Assembly: GCF_020360975.1 (NCBI RefSeq)
Contig: NW_025408680.1
Span: 992,001 to 1,056,000, forward strand
Reading direction: 5' to 3'
Length of the DNA stretch: 64,000 nucleotides
From: Hirsutella rhossiliensis
Lineage: Eukaryota; Ascomycota; Sordariomycetes; Hypocreales; Ophiocordycipitaceae
Made by a program: the position numbers and the translations under genes
In this document: in pieces, positions 35,296 to 48,007 of the stretch
Layout of the letters: every line of letters starts with the position of its first letter
Position numbering within the stretch: position 1 is the first letter of the stretch
Notes under the pieces: model-generated
Databases searched by the model: none
What the model was told of the DNA's origin: nothing
Seen by the model: only the letters and a program-made list of their open reading frames with translations

Positions 35296-35780
35296 TCTCG
35301 CGAAGAGAGATATAAGAAGTATATAAAAATATATAAAGGTAAAATTAAAAGTAAGGGGTCGGATAGGTAGGGCAGAGAGATTTAATTCTTATAGGGGTAG
35401 TAATTATAGTAGGGGAATAATTATTATATTGCCTTAATTATCCTTTTTTCCTTTATCTAACGCCCCTCTTTATACCTATTTAGTATCTTAATTAATAAAG
35501 AAGATCTTATTTAAAGAAGCTACTAATATCCTTTCGACTACTAAGCTTTTTACCGGTTTTTTACCTCTTTTCTAGCCGTTACCGCTATATCCGTTTTATC
35601 TTTCGCTACCTCTATAAGAAGCTATCGCTACTTTTACTTCCCCTTATACCCTTACCCTCCTTTCTATACCTCTTTTTAGCTCCTTCTTCCTTCTTTTATA
35701 CTAGGTGTTTTTAGCTTCCTTAGTCCCTTATACTAAAGGATATCTCCGAGAACTATAAAATTAAGCTATGCTTCGCGATA
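35296..35780 (-). repeat. Copia-B 5' LTR (485 bp)
   Basis: TCTCGCGAAG to CTTCGCGATA on the plus strand; same length as the 3' LTR, less mutated termini. Confidence 0.92.
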
Positions 35781-36075
35781 GTAATCGGTACCTCTTTAAG
35801 CGAGCTACTAACTAGGATATAGATAAATAATAGTAGGCGATACCTTAGAAAAGGCCCTCTATATATAAATAAAGAGATACTCTAAGACTAAGCTAGGATC
35901 TTAATCGCTCTAGCTTAAGCGGGAATAAAAAAGTAGTATAATATAAAGTACTAAGCGCTAAAGCTTAAGCCTAAAAACTAAGTATAGCTTTAGCTAGGGA
36001 AAGGATATAGCGTAGCTAATAGATAGGTAGCGAAGTTAAAGGAATATTATATAAGACTATTTAAAGTCCTTAAAT

Positions 36076-36559
36076 TATTATAACTATGGTCTAGCGAACC
36101 GCGGGGACTAATATATATTACGAGGTTATATAACGTAAGGAGCAAGGAATATTAAATAGACCGACGGGCTAATTAAGTTTAGAGCGATAGGTTTCTCTAG
36201 CGCCTTAACGCTCTACGGCTAGGATCGTAAGATCGCTCTAGCGCTCTAGCGCTCCTAGATAATAGGATTACCTAGCGCTCTCGGCGATCTAAGGAAGCTC
36301 TTAAGATATATAAAGAAGGAACGGAATACTCCTTTAGATAGATAGCTCGATAGCTTTTAATATTATAATTATTATAATCTCTATTACGATCTTATCTTTA
36401 ATTCCGATTACTTAATTACTTAGTTATAGTCTATAGTCTATAACCTTTAACTTATTACTAATATAATATACTTATTATTACTTAGACCACGCCTTATTAT
36501 ATCTACTAATATAAACCCCTTAATAGGTTTATCTTTTAGGAATAACGCCGGTCGTTATA
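36076..36559 (+). repeat. Gypsy-1 5' LTR (484 bp)
   Basis: Matches 44173-44656 over its whole length. It contains an internal GCTCTAGCGCTC iteration near 36230-36260. Confidence 0.92.
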
Positions 36560-36699
36560 CGTTAAAAGCTCTTATTTAGTATAATACCGTATTACTCTAA
36601 GTAATATTATAACTATTAATATACCTATATAGTAAGCTAAATTAACTAACTCTAGAGCTACTATATCGTCTTAGGATATAATACGCGAGATTATTACCC

Positions 36700-39600
36700 T
36701 TTAATATAAGGTATAGTTACTTAAGAATAAAAAAGGTAATAGATAAGTTAGGGCCCTTAGAGAAGTAGTTAAACTAAAATAGCTAGGACTATTTAATAGT
36801 ACTTATAGTACGCTTTAAGACTTTCTTACTTAACTTAAGGCCTACTACTAGTTTTACCTTATTAAACTCTTAGACCTAGTCGAAAAGGTACTTTATATAA
36901 GAAATTATATATCTAAAATAGTACTCGCTTAGTTTAGACCTATTATAAGGGACTTTCTTAATAACTAACTAGCGTAACGAGATAACGAAATATATAAAGT
37001 CTTTACTAGTTTCTAAGGATTTAAAGAAGCTATTATAAAGGTATTTAAAATAACTAACGAGGAACGAGAAGCTAAATAAAAACTCTAAGAACTCTAATAT
37101 AGGATCTTAGTATTAAATTATACTATAAAGTTCCGTTAAGTTACCTTAAGGCTTAATTAAGACGACGAACCCCTTATATTATAATTCTATAAGAGGCTTA
37201 AAAAGAAGTTAAGGATAAGCTCTATAAGGAAAATCGACTTAATAACCTCTTAGACTATATTACTATAGTAGTACGAATCGACGATAGATAGTATACGCGA
37301 TACTAAGAAAAGAAATAAGAAAGAGGAAACTAAAACCCTTCTTATAAAAATAACTTTAGCTAATAAGCTAATTATAAGAAAAAGCGTAAAACTCCTATTA
37401 CTTATATAAGAATATACCCTTATATTCCTATTTTACTATTATAAAGAAATAATAAGTATAAGGAGGCTTTAAAGAATAAGCTAGTAAAAAGAGGCTTTAT
37501 AATATAGTCTAAGGGAATAACCCTTAAAAGATAAAGACCTCTACTAGATATCTATACCTTCCTCTAAGAAAAGAGGGTTAGGATAAGCCTATCCTTATAA
37601 GCAAAAATATATATAAAATATATAAGTTAATTATAAGTAGAACGGATACCCTATTGCCTATTTTAGCCTAGCGGTTCTAAAGATATCCGCGATATAAGAA
37701 TAGGTAGGGCATAGAACATTCTAGTTAAATCTACTACTTATACTAGAACCTATAGTCTTACGTTAACTATTACGCTATAATTAGACCACCTACTAAGTTA
37801 GGAAGATATACTATAGATAGGCCTTTTTAAGTACTATAGAATATATTAGAAAGCTAACTAATTAGTCTACTAGTAAGCGAGCAATAGTCTATAAAAGACA
37901 AAGGATTTCCCTAGGAGTAGTAGATAGAATAAGTAAGTTCGTATATATCTTTTATAACGCTATTCTTTTAATATATTATTTAGCCCCTTATATACTCGTT
38001 ATAAATTCCGGACGAAATCCTACCCTATACTCCTTCGACCGATCTTTCCGCTTACGTTATCGATTACCCGATTCTACGCTTATTACTTATACCCTCTTAT
38101 AACCTACGCCTATATAACTAACTTAAGTAGGATAAGTCTAAATATAATATAAAAAAGTAAAGGAAAGTATTTTAACTATAAGAAACTTAGATATTACTTT
38201 AAAGAATATAGATAACCTTATAAGGAGAAGAAAACCTACTAAGTACTAGCCTTAAAAGGTAAGAAATACCTAAACGCTATTAATAGATAAGAACTAAAGT
38301 ATAAACTCCTTAGTTAAACTATATACTATAACGATAAATATATAGTATACTTAAGCGATAAAAATAATACTAGATAGTTCTTAAAGCTATTAAAGAAAAC
38401 CCTTATAATAATATAATAAAGGGATTCTAAAATATAGAAATAAGTTAAATTTATAAAACCGGAATACCTTTATCCTAAAAGAGTCTCTCAAGACTAAATT
38501 AAGAAGAACGGTAAATAATTCTAAGAATATATATAAAATAAAAATTAATAATAACGATAGGTAGTCTATAAATAATATAGTAAAAAAGATATAGATATAG
38601 CCCTTATACTTATAAAACTTAAATAATAACTTAAATAGGAATAACTAAGTATCGATATTATAAGCTTTAAAGAATAAGAAATACTTAGAGAAACGGAAGA
38701 TAAGAACGAACTTATACTACTACCTTCGCTATTAAGGGAAAATACTATAATTAGAGAACACGCTCTATACTTTAAAGAATTTAAAGAAATACTTAAAATT
38801 AAAATATAATAAATACCTTAACTTCTTATAGAAAACTAATAAGCTATATTAATTTAATATTAACCGGTACTATATAAAGGAGACTACGCTATAGCTATCG
38901 CTATAGTTAATACCTTTATAGCTTTATAATAAGAATAGTAACTATAAGGAGAATTTAAAGATAATCTATAAATACTACTTACTTATAAGTACTATAAGTA
39001 TATTTTATAGATATTATATATCTACTTAGATTATATAATATACTTTTAAACTAAGGTATAATACGATGCTTTCTTAGTTAGGTTTAAAGGATAAGTACTT
39101 TCGAAACTCTACCTAAGTATAGAACTAAACTACTAGAAAATCGGTTAATACTACCTAAACGACTAAGTTATATTATTAAAACCTAATTATAGTATGCTAC
39201 TTAAATACTATAACGATTATAGTTTATTAATAAGATGCCTTTTAGAGATATATAAAATCTATAAATATACTAAAATAAAGGAATAGTATAGCGCTACTTA
39301 CTTTAAGGTATTTAAACTATTAATCTTTTATAGACTTATATAATAAGTTAAATATAATAAAGAAGATTATAATAAATATATATACTTAAACTATAGAGTT
39401 TATAAATATAAAAAAGTATAAGAATAGTATAAATAATATAATAGTATACTAAAAGATTATTAGCGATATATATAAAGGCTATAAGCTATATTTAACTAAG
39501 GAAAAATTAATATAAAAACGCTATATAAAAAATAAAAAGACGCTAAAAGAAAACTTAACCTTTAGTATAAAAATAAATAGAATTATAAAGTATAGTATAT

Positions 39601-42600
39601 AATTAACTATAAAGTTATATAATATAAATAATATAGCGTTAAGAAATAAGAAATCTTCGATTAGCTATAAGAAATTAGTCTCTTAAGTCTTAATATAATA
39701 CTATACGACGAAAATATAAAGAAATAATATTAATAATAAATTAAAGAAGAATACCTAAATAAAACGAATAAAGACTAAGTAAAAAATAAGGTATACTATC
39801 TATAAAAGGGCTATAGACTAGTACGATATAATAAATTCTAAGGACCCTATATATAGTAATAGTAAGCTATAGTAATTAAATAGTATTAAATATCTAAGTC
39901 GCGGGATATTATATATATATACTTTTAGACTATAGCGTAATAAGTAATTACGTTTTACTTAAAGTTATTAATTATTATTAACTTATATAAAGATATAAGA
40001 AAGATCTATATAAACTTATAAATATTAAAAGAGAGGCCTTTAACTATAATAAGAGAGTTATTAATATAAAGATTAATTACCTTAATATTAATATTTAAGG
40101 CTATAATAAATAAGTTACCTTCGATATTATAAATATTAAAGAATATAACCTTATATTAAGACTTTTATAGCTATAAGAGAGTAACCTACTAATTAACTAG
40201 AAAACTAGCTAGCTATATTAAAACGAAGATATAAGTTTTTAGGACTAATAGATTTAAAAGAAAGTAAGATTTTATAATAATTTAGCTACTAAATAAGATA
40301 AAAGGGATAACCGTTAAAGTAAATTATTATAGGCTTTAGCGATATAAATAAAAATAGTAACTAAACTAGCGGATATAATAGAATTAACTAATAAGACCTA
40401 TATACTAACTAATATAGCTATATAACCTAGTATCTAATATAAATAGAATAAAGGATATAATATAAAGATTTAAAGAGTTATTACTACTTTAAGGAAAGAC
40501 CTTAAATAAATTAATAAAGAGCTTAAGTTAAGAGAAACTAGCTCTTAAAAGAAAGAATAAAGCCTATAAGATAGAATAAAGAATATCCCTTAAGAATACT
40601 AGAAATATAATAAACTCTTTAAGGAAGAACTTAAGATAGGGTTACTTAAATATAGCTAATAAGACTATAAAATTTATCTTAAGGATAGAATAACGCTAAC
40701 GTTCTATAAAATCTATAACTTAAATAAAAAGTAATTATAAACGCTATATAACTACCTTAATAAGAATCTATAAAAGGGATATATATAAATATTAATATCT
40801 AAAGTAAGCTACTTAGTTATATTTATTTTAAAGAAAAATAGTAAGCTATAACTAGGTATTAACTATAGATGCTTAAACGATATTATAATAAAGGACCGAA
40901 TACTATTACTACTTATATTAAAACTATAAGATCGACTATATAGTAGAAATTAGTTTATAGCCTTTAACCTTAAAAGCGCCTATAACTTAATATATATAAA
41001 AAAGGGATATAAATAGATAATAGCCTTTAAAACGAAATTTAGACTATTTAAATATCTAGTAATACTATTTAGACTTATAAATATACTAGCTACTTTTTAA
41101 TAGATAATTAATAATATCCTATATAAATACTTAGATATCTTTATAGTAGTATATCTAAATAATATCCTAATCCTCTTAGATACCTTAGAAGAATATAAGG
41201 AATATATTTATAAGGTACTCTATATACTTTAAAATATAAAGCTATTAGTTAAACTAAAGAAAAGTAAGTTCTATATATAAGAAGTAGACTTCCTTAGATA
41301 TATAGTCTTACTAAGAGAGATATATATATAATAAGATAAGATTAACTTAGTTAAAGAATAGCTAATACTAAAGAACGTTAAGGATATATAAAGTTTCTTA
41401 GGATTTATAAATTACTACTAACGATTTATTAAAGATTTCGGAAAAATTATAATACTACTATATAACTTAATAAAAAAGGAAAAAGAATTTATATAAGATA
41501 ATAAAGCTAATAAAGCTTTTAAATATATTAAAACTACGATTATATAAGAACTAGTCTTAACTACCTTTAATTTAAAACGATAAATTAAACTTAAAACTAA
41601 TATATTAAACTTTACTTTAAGAGTATAAATCGGATAAAAAGATAATAAAAGAAGACTATAACTAATTATATTCTACTTAAAAAAGCTATATAGCGTAGAA
41701 CTTAATTACCCTATCTATAATAAAAAATCCCTTATAATTATTTAAGCTTTTAAGGAATTTTAATACTACCTTCTTAAAAGTAAATATTAAGTTAAGGTTT
41801 ATATAAACTATAAGAATATCTTATATTTTATAATAACGTAATAGTTAAACGGATAATAGATTTAATAGGCCGAATATCTATTAGAATTTAACTACGAAAT
41901 AATTTATAGAAAAGGAATAGAAAACGGTTAAGCTAATACCCTTAGTTAATAAAGCGATTATAATATAGGAGCACCTATAGCGAAAGAATAGCTCTTAGAA
42001 ATTAACGAAAATAGGAACTACTAGTAATAATAGCTAAATATAATATTTAAAGTATAACCTAATAACTCGATATACTAAAAGATCCTAAAATAAATAAAAG
42101 AATATAAAGTATTAAAGGGATATAATATAGAATATTTAGAAGTTTTAATATATAAAAATAAAATCTAGATACTACTAGCGTTATAAGATAAAGTTATATA
42201 AGATATATATAAATATCTAATATATAGATATTAAGGAATCTAAAGAATAATAAAACGGATTAAACGATAATATAACTTCTTATAGCTTAAAGAAGTAGTA
42301 TAATAAGTTATTAAAGAATATAAACTTTATATATAAAGTAAAGCTAAATAATATAAACTATATAGAGAATTATAACCGCTACTAGTACTAAAGAAACTAT
42401 AGGATTCGATAGCTTTTAATTATATTATAAAGCTACTACTATTAAAAGAACTTATAACTAACGTTAAGTACGATAGTATATTTATTATTACTAATAGATT
42501 AATAAAGTATAGATATTTGTTACTATATAAAAATATAAGTAATATAAAAGAGCTAGTATATATATTTCTATAAATAATTATTAGTAATTATAGACTATTA

Positions 42601-43060
42601 AACGAGATTATCTTTAATAAAGGAAGTATATTTCTAGCTAAATTTAGTAAGCTTTTATAGTATAATTAAGGACGAAATATAAGCTTAATATAGCTTATTA
42701 CCTATAAATAGATAGATAAATAGAACGACTTAACTAAACGCTTAAATAATATTTATAATACTATATTAGCTATAAATAAAACAATTAAGTTAAATAGCTA
42801 CTAATAGCGTAAATAGCTTATAATAGCTTAGTTATAGAAATAACTAAGCTCTTACTAGTATATACTAATTATTAATATAACTTAGAAGTATTTAAGGTTA
42901 CTCGATAAGGACTATAAGTAGAACGAGTAATACTATAAGTAAATTAGCTATAAAAATTATATAAAGAAATATAATAAGAACTTTAATTTATTAGAGAATA
43001 AATATCTACTTATTATAATCGGAAAGGATTATAAAGACTAATCTTTTAAGAGGGAGATAT
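36700..43060 (+). pseudogene. Gypsy-1 gag-pol, RIPed
   Basis: The gag nucleocapsid knuckle at 38168-38209 has the exact C-x2-C-x4-H-x4-C spacing but all four ligands read Tyr. The protease end is near 40140-40200 (LILRLL, then NLLINQKTS). Reverse transcriptase is at about 40790-41300: VIFILKKNSKL, GINYRCLND, FIAFNLKSAYNLI, and an active site reading Y-L-N-N at 41152-41163. RNase H is at about 41480-41930 and integrase at about 42200-42900 (DSIFIITNRLIKYRY). A C-terminal tail extends to about 43060. Nearly all stops are TAA/TAG at Gln or Trp codons. The frame in gag is interrupted by the 697-bp insertion. Confidence 0.88.
37405..38101. mobile_element. 697-bp insertion in Gypsy-1, probable solo LTR of another family
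   Basis: Gypsy-2 lacks this block and shows the empty site. Termini TATAAGA ... TCTTATA are inverted; flanks ACTTA (37400-37404) and ACCTA (38102-38106) form a 5-bp target duplication with one C-to-T change. No coding sequence. A short stretch near 38000-38030 (GAAATCCTACCCTATACTCC) resembles the 3' part of family S (about 3990), so the two LTR families may be related. Confidence 0.85.
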
Positions 43061-44153
43061 AGTCTACCTTATATAACGAAATATTAAAATAAAACGACTA
43101 AGTAATAAATTAGATTTTAAGAAACTTAAACCGTTTAAGGTTTAAAAAGCTATTTTAAAAGTTAACTACGAACTTTCGCTACTAATAATAATATAGATAT
43201 ACCTAATATTTTATATCTTATTATTAGAACTAGTACTATAAAACGCTAAACTATAAGATAAAATCGAAATTAATAATAATTAAGAATATAAAGCTAAATA
43301 AATACTAAATATAAGAAAATAAGGTTAGTAATAGGAATACCTTATTAAGTAGAAGGGATATAGACTAAAGGAAAATACCTAGGAACTACTTAAGCACTTA
43401 ACCTACTATAGCTCTCTACTTTAATAGTTTTACTAAGCGAACCTTTAATTAAAAATATAGGGTTACTAAGAATAGTATCTTAGTTTAATATATCTAAGGC
43501 ACTAAACGATTAAACCTCGCTAATAGTAATAGTTTCCTTATTTAATAAATAAACTAATTCGTCTTAAAAAGAACGCGTTATACTATCTTCTTTATTAATA
43601 GCTTATATACCCCGCTAAAATAACTTATTACCTTGGTCTTTTAAGAAACGCTTTTATTTCTTAATCTAAGCTAGGCGAGCTATTATATCCTTTAATGCTT
43701 CTTTTACTTTTTATTCGTCCGAATTAATCTTTTACTATTAATTTATAATATAATAAACTAAAAAAGAAGGAATATTAATAAAAAGAACGATAGAGAAGGA
43801 AAGGGATAAAATAAATAAGCGGACGCTATATTATAACTATTATAAGAATAGCCTATAAAAGTATATTTAGAACACTAATTAAAACGCTCGCTAACTTTAT
43901 AAGTTAGGCTTAACGGAAAATAATAAGAGTAAGGTATAATTTTAATATTATAGATCTCGGTCTAAGATACTAGCTTTAATCGTTAACGCGATTTATTAGA
44001 ATTATAGGAACGGGATTTTTAAATATAACTAAATATACTATTAGTAGTATATCTTAAAAGGATAAAAGAATAAGGAATAATATACTTACGTATAACGTAA
44101 TAAGGGTATATTTATATATAGTAGCTAAAGTAGTAGGTCTTAAGGATAAGATT

Positions 44154-44167
44154 AAAAGAAAGGGAGG
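44154..44167 (+). other. Polypurine tract of Gypsy-1
   Basis: AAAAGAAAGGGAGG directly upstream of the 3' LTR is the usual primer for plus-strand DNA synthesis. The matching tract in Gypsy-2 is at 55710-55723 on the minus strand. Confidence 0.8.
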
Positions 44168-44172
44168 TATCT

Positions 44173-44656
44173 TATTACGACTATAGTCTAGCAAACTATA
44201 GGGACTAATATATATTATAAGGTTATATAACGTAAGGAGTAAGGAATATTAAACGGACCGATAGGCTAATTATATTTAAAGCGATAGGTTACTCTAGCGC
44301 TTTAACGCTCTATAGCTAGGATTATAGGATCGCTTTAGCGCTCTAGCGCTCCTAGATAATAGGATTACCTAGCGCTCTTAGCGATCTAAGAAAGCTCTTA
44401 AGATATATAAGGAAGGAACGGAATACTCCTTTAGATAGATAGCTTAATAGCTTTTAATATTATAATTATTACGATCTCTATTATAATCTTATCTTTAATT
44501 CCGATTACTTAATTACCTAGTTATAGTCTATAGTCTATAACCTCTAACTTATTACTAATATAATATACTTATTATTACTTAGACCACGCCCTATTATATC
44601 TACTAATATAAACCCCTTAATAGGTTTATCCCTTAGGAATAACGCCGGTTATTATA
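44173..44656 (+). repeat. Gypsy-1 3' LTR (484 bp)
   Basis: Pairs with 36076-36559 and is followed by the duplication TAAAT. Confidence 0.92.
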
Positions 44657-44713
44657 TAAATAGATCGGCTATCTAGCTTACTACCTTAACCTTACTAGAT
44701 CCTTAAATATCTA

Positions 44714-45321
44714 TCTAAAGGTATATAAGTAAAAGCGGAATTTTAGGAAATTAAGGAATTATATAAGACTATATAATAAAGGGGAAGAAGGAGTATAAGG
44801 TAGGATTTCTAATAGAATTTATTAGTAGTATATTAGTATATAGAAGAGGTATTAAAGTTAATAATTCTCTCTTTATTTACTAGTAGATATACTATCTTAT
44901 ATAGATAATTATAGCTAAATAAAAGAACCTTTTAAGACTAGATTTAGGCTGCTATATAGCTTTAAGACTAGATTTAAGCTGCCGTATAGCCTTAAGACTA
45001 AGGAATTCCTTAATACCTTAAGTATATCTAAAAGTATCTTAGTTCTACTAATATTTATATTTAACGGAGGTTAGTTATACTAGTATTCTTAAGAGGTCTT
45101 TAGAGGTCTTAGCTAGTATTCTAAGCTAGCTTTATTCCTTCGATTCCCGATTATATAATAACCGGCAACCCGTTTAATAAATAATAATATATAAAATAAC
45201 GAGCGATTCTCGCTCTATAAGATAGGATTTTATCTATAATTAATATACTACTTATTAGCTTATATAATTAGGAGAGTATATTATAGCTACTTTATTTATA
45301 ATAAGAACACCGTTCCTTATA
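44714..45321 (-). mobile_element. 608-bp solo LTR, family S, third copy
   Basis: Same termini (TCTAAAGG ... CCTTATA) and orientation as 28840-29407; target duplication ATCTA at 44709-44713 and 45322-45326. It is longer than the 568-bp copies, at least partly because of internal tandem duplications (about 44935-45000 and near 45090-45110). Strongly RIPed. Confidence 0.9.
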
Positions 45322-45839
45322 ATCTATATTATTATTTCTATTATATAGCTATAGCCGGCTAAATAATTAAATGCCTAACCTAGCTTAGAACTTAATACTA
45401 ACTACTAAGAAGTTAAAAGAATCCTTAACTCTAGAACTTATAAATATAGCTAAGGGACCGCTTATATAAAATACTTTATTAGCTAAAAAGGCTAGCTAAG
45501 TAGCTATAATTCCTAGGTAGCTACTAAGGATATTATCGCTAAAGACCTTATCGAAGAATTTAACGCTAAGTAAGGAGCGCTATAAGGTTATATTACCTAT
45601 ACTTAGAAGCTCCGCGCGCGCGCTATATAATAGTACGAGTTATAATAGCTAGGGGAGAAATAATAGTATATAGTATACGCCGTTACTAAAAGTATTAATA
45701 ATCTACTTATAGCGAATAATAATCTAATTTTATATTTTAATACCTATATTTATTTTTATTTTAGGAACTTAATTTCCTTATCCTTTTATATACCTTTTTT
45801 TTATATTAAACCGTGCCCTTCTTATACTTACTTTTAAGG

Positions 45840-48007
45840 TTCCCGCTATTTAAGGCTATAAGTATTATAGTAAGGACCTAGTATTTCGCTAGTATTTCTC
45901 TAACTAAATCTACTACTAACTACTACGCTTAAGCCTTAAGGGATTCCGCTAAGCAGTTTAATTATATAGGAATAAAGTAAAGCCCCTTTATAACCTTAAG
46001 TTTAATATAGCTATAATTACTAAGTAAAAATAAGATAATTATAGTATATATACTAACTACCGCGACTACTTTATTAAAGAAGGGTACGATCTTAATATAG
46101 GCTTAGTAAAAAACGGTATATACTACGCCCCTTTATCTCTTCCCTTATTTAAAGCCTATAACCTATATAAATATAACTAGCTATACTTTTCTATGCTTTA
46201 TAGTGCCGCCGCTTATTATAGTACTACTATAACTCCTACGACTACTTAAACTTATAAGAATATAACGTTAACTATCTAACTATAATAAGTTAGCGCTTCT
46301 TATTACCTTAATCCTAGTACTCTTTTATACGTTCGCTTTAATAACTATACCTTATTACTATTAAGCTTTAGTAATTTATCTAGTAACTTACTACCCTTAA
46401 TATTAAGTATTATAAGGAAAACCCTTAGTACCCTTTATAACGCTTATAGGTAGTTCGCCTTATTATTTAATAAGGACGAGCTTCTCCTACCTTTACTATA
46501 TAACCTAGATAGGGCTATCTTCCTTAATAAAACTAAGATAATAACTAGCGCCCTTAGAACCGCGTAGATCGCTACTATCTTAGCCGACGTCGTTAATAAG
46601 CTCCTATTTAAATAGGTCGCTTCTACGAATACTAAGATACTTAAGATTATCGCTACTATTACTAGCGTAAAGTACCTCCTTACTTATTTAAAGATATTTA
46701 AGGCCGCCGCTATAAAAGAGTATAAAGCTATTAGTACGCTAGGAACCTATAAGTTTAAAGAGAGTCTTAAGCATACCCTAGCTAAGACTAAAGGATCTAG
46801 TATAGTAGACCTTACCTTTAACTAGCTATTAAGGAACCTATTTACTAGGCGCTTACTTACTACCGCCGCGGCCCTACCCTTTACTCCTTTTAAGTAGGCT
46901 AACCTATTTACTAAAGAATAAGCCTTAATACTAATTTAATAAAAGCTTAACCCCTTCTAGGTTCTAAGCTATAAGAAACTTAGACTATTCCCTATTATAC
47001 CTTTTATAGTATACTATAATAACCCGGCGAATATAAATAGCTATATAAGTATTATTTACTTTAGGTCGAAAGCGCTAGTCTATAGAGCTTTAAACGCGGC
47101 CGTAATCTAGGTAAATCTATTCGCTGCTATCTATAAGGAGGCCGAGGCCGACCTCTTACTTAGCTAGTACGCTGCCCTCGCTAAAGTACTTGCTAGCTTT
47201 ATTTATTAGTTTGCCTTCGCCGCCTACCTCTTATATAAGTCGCTTAAGCTCGCCGCGGTATACTAAAGAGCCGCCTATATTAGCCCTTTATATACGCTAG
47301 TAGCGGCCCGCCCTTATATAGCTAATATAATAGCCTATTTTAACTTATTAAACTAAAGGTTTACTAATATATACCTTAATAGGTTCTAGAACCTAGGCCT
47401 AACTATATAAGTACTAGTAGTAGTAATTTATAACTAAATTCTAGCCTCTTATAATAGACTAGCTATAATGCTCCTAGTAGAACCGGCCTTAAATAACGCT
47501 TATAGCGTGCTTATTTATAAAGCCTCTAATATATAGGATGCCTTAAATAATATACTAGTAAGCTTTAAAGAACTAATAAAGGAGGAAGCTAAGGAGGAGA
47601 TTCCTTGCCCTACCCTTACCCCTATAGTATAAGATAGTTAGTTACTAGTTTAGCTTTATTATATCCTTAGTCCTAATTATTTTTTAACTAGCTTAGCTAT
47701 AAAGCGCCCTTAGTTATAATTAGTTTTTCCTAGCTTAGCTATACTATACCCTTAGCCCTACTTATTTATTACCCCGGTTTAGCTACCTTATACCCTTAGT
47801 TTTAATAGTATTTTACTCTTAGCTTAGCTGCCTTATACCTTTAGTATTAGTCGTACTAGGTTATATTTTAAATAAGATATAAGTTTTCTTTTATACTAAC
47901 CTTAGAAATCTATATAACTTTACTATAATTCCTTATTAGCGCGACTCCTACTTAAATATTATAAGAGACTAATAAGGACGTTAGTTAATCCTTTCGCCCT
48001 AAGTATT
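45840..48007 (+). pseudogene. Accessory ORF of Gypsy-4 between chromodomain and 3' LTR
   Basis: One plus-strand frame (codon starts congruent to 2 modulo 3) stays open for about 720 codons apart from TAA/TAG, which fit RIPed Gln. It includes RVRFNN-like YVRFNNYTLL, DLTFNQLLRNLFTRR, FFRSKALVYRALNAAVIQ-like FRSKALVYRALNAAV and YKEAEADLLLSQYAALAK, ending in a Gln/Leu/Pro-rich tail that reads into the LTR. It shows no RT, integrase, protease or zinc-knuckle motif and I do not recognise the family. It lies where most Gypsy elements have no gene. As I see no gag upstream of pol, a displaced Gag is one option; an env-like or captured host gene is another. Confidence 0.55.

Larger units (their letters stand above)
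29487..35780 (-). mobile_element. Copia-B: full-length Ty1/Copia element (6294 bp)
   Basis: LTRs of 485 bp at both ends (29487-29971 is the 3' LTR, 35296-35780 the 5' LTR on the minus strand) and the 5-bp target duplication GTAAT at 29482-29486 and 35781-35785. The internal region reads leftward as gag then pol. Copies A and C match its 5' part. It sits in the integrase region of Gypsy-4. Confidence 0.94.
36076..44656 (+). mobile_element. Gypsy-1: full-length Ty3/Gypsy element (8581 bp) with a 697-bp insertion
   Basis: LTRs of 484 bp at 36076-36559 and 44173-44656; the ends TATTATAAC ... GTTATA are RIPed TG...CA-type termini. Target duplication TAAAT at 36071-36075 and 44657-44661. A polypurine tract (AAAAGAAAGGGAGG, 44154-44167) precedes the 3' LTR. 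Gypsy-2 (55241-62973) is a second copy of the family in the opposite orientation. Removing the 697-bp insertion and its duplication leaves 7879 bp. Confidence 0.94.
18450..45720 (+). pseudogene. Gypsy-4 pol (PR-RT-RH-IN-chromodomain), RIPed and split by five insertions
   Basis: One plus-strand frame with stops mainly at Gln positions. The protease-like part is near 18600-18860 (YIDFSIARSIIKED). Reverse transcriptase is at about 19700-20450, with IVIDLRALNS and the active site Y-I-D-N at 20067-20078 (second Asp of YxDD changed to Asn). RNase H is at about 20550-21000. Integrase is at 21180-21690 and continues at 28654-28839, 29413-29481, 35786-36070, 44662-44708 and 45327-45360. Read across those joins it gives the integrase core and C-terminal end (FKVLK, IGYLAY, SLNIYIIISIIQLQP). 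A chromodomain-like segment follows at about 45390-45570 (EVKRILNSR ... AKDLIEEF). It is non-functional. Confidence 0.85.

Noticed and set aside
36230..36260. Short GCTCTAGCGCTC iterations as a CRISPR-like or regulatory array
   Set aside because: They are internal to the Gypsy-1/2 LTR and recur in every copy at the same place; there are no spacers.
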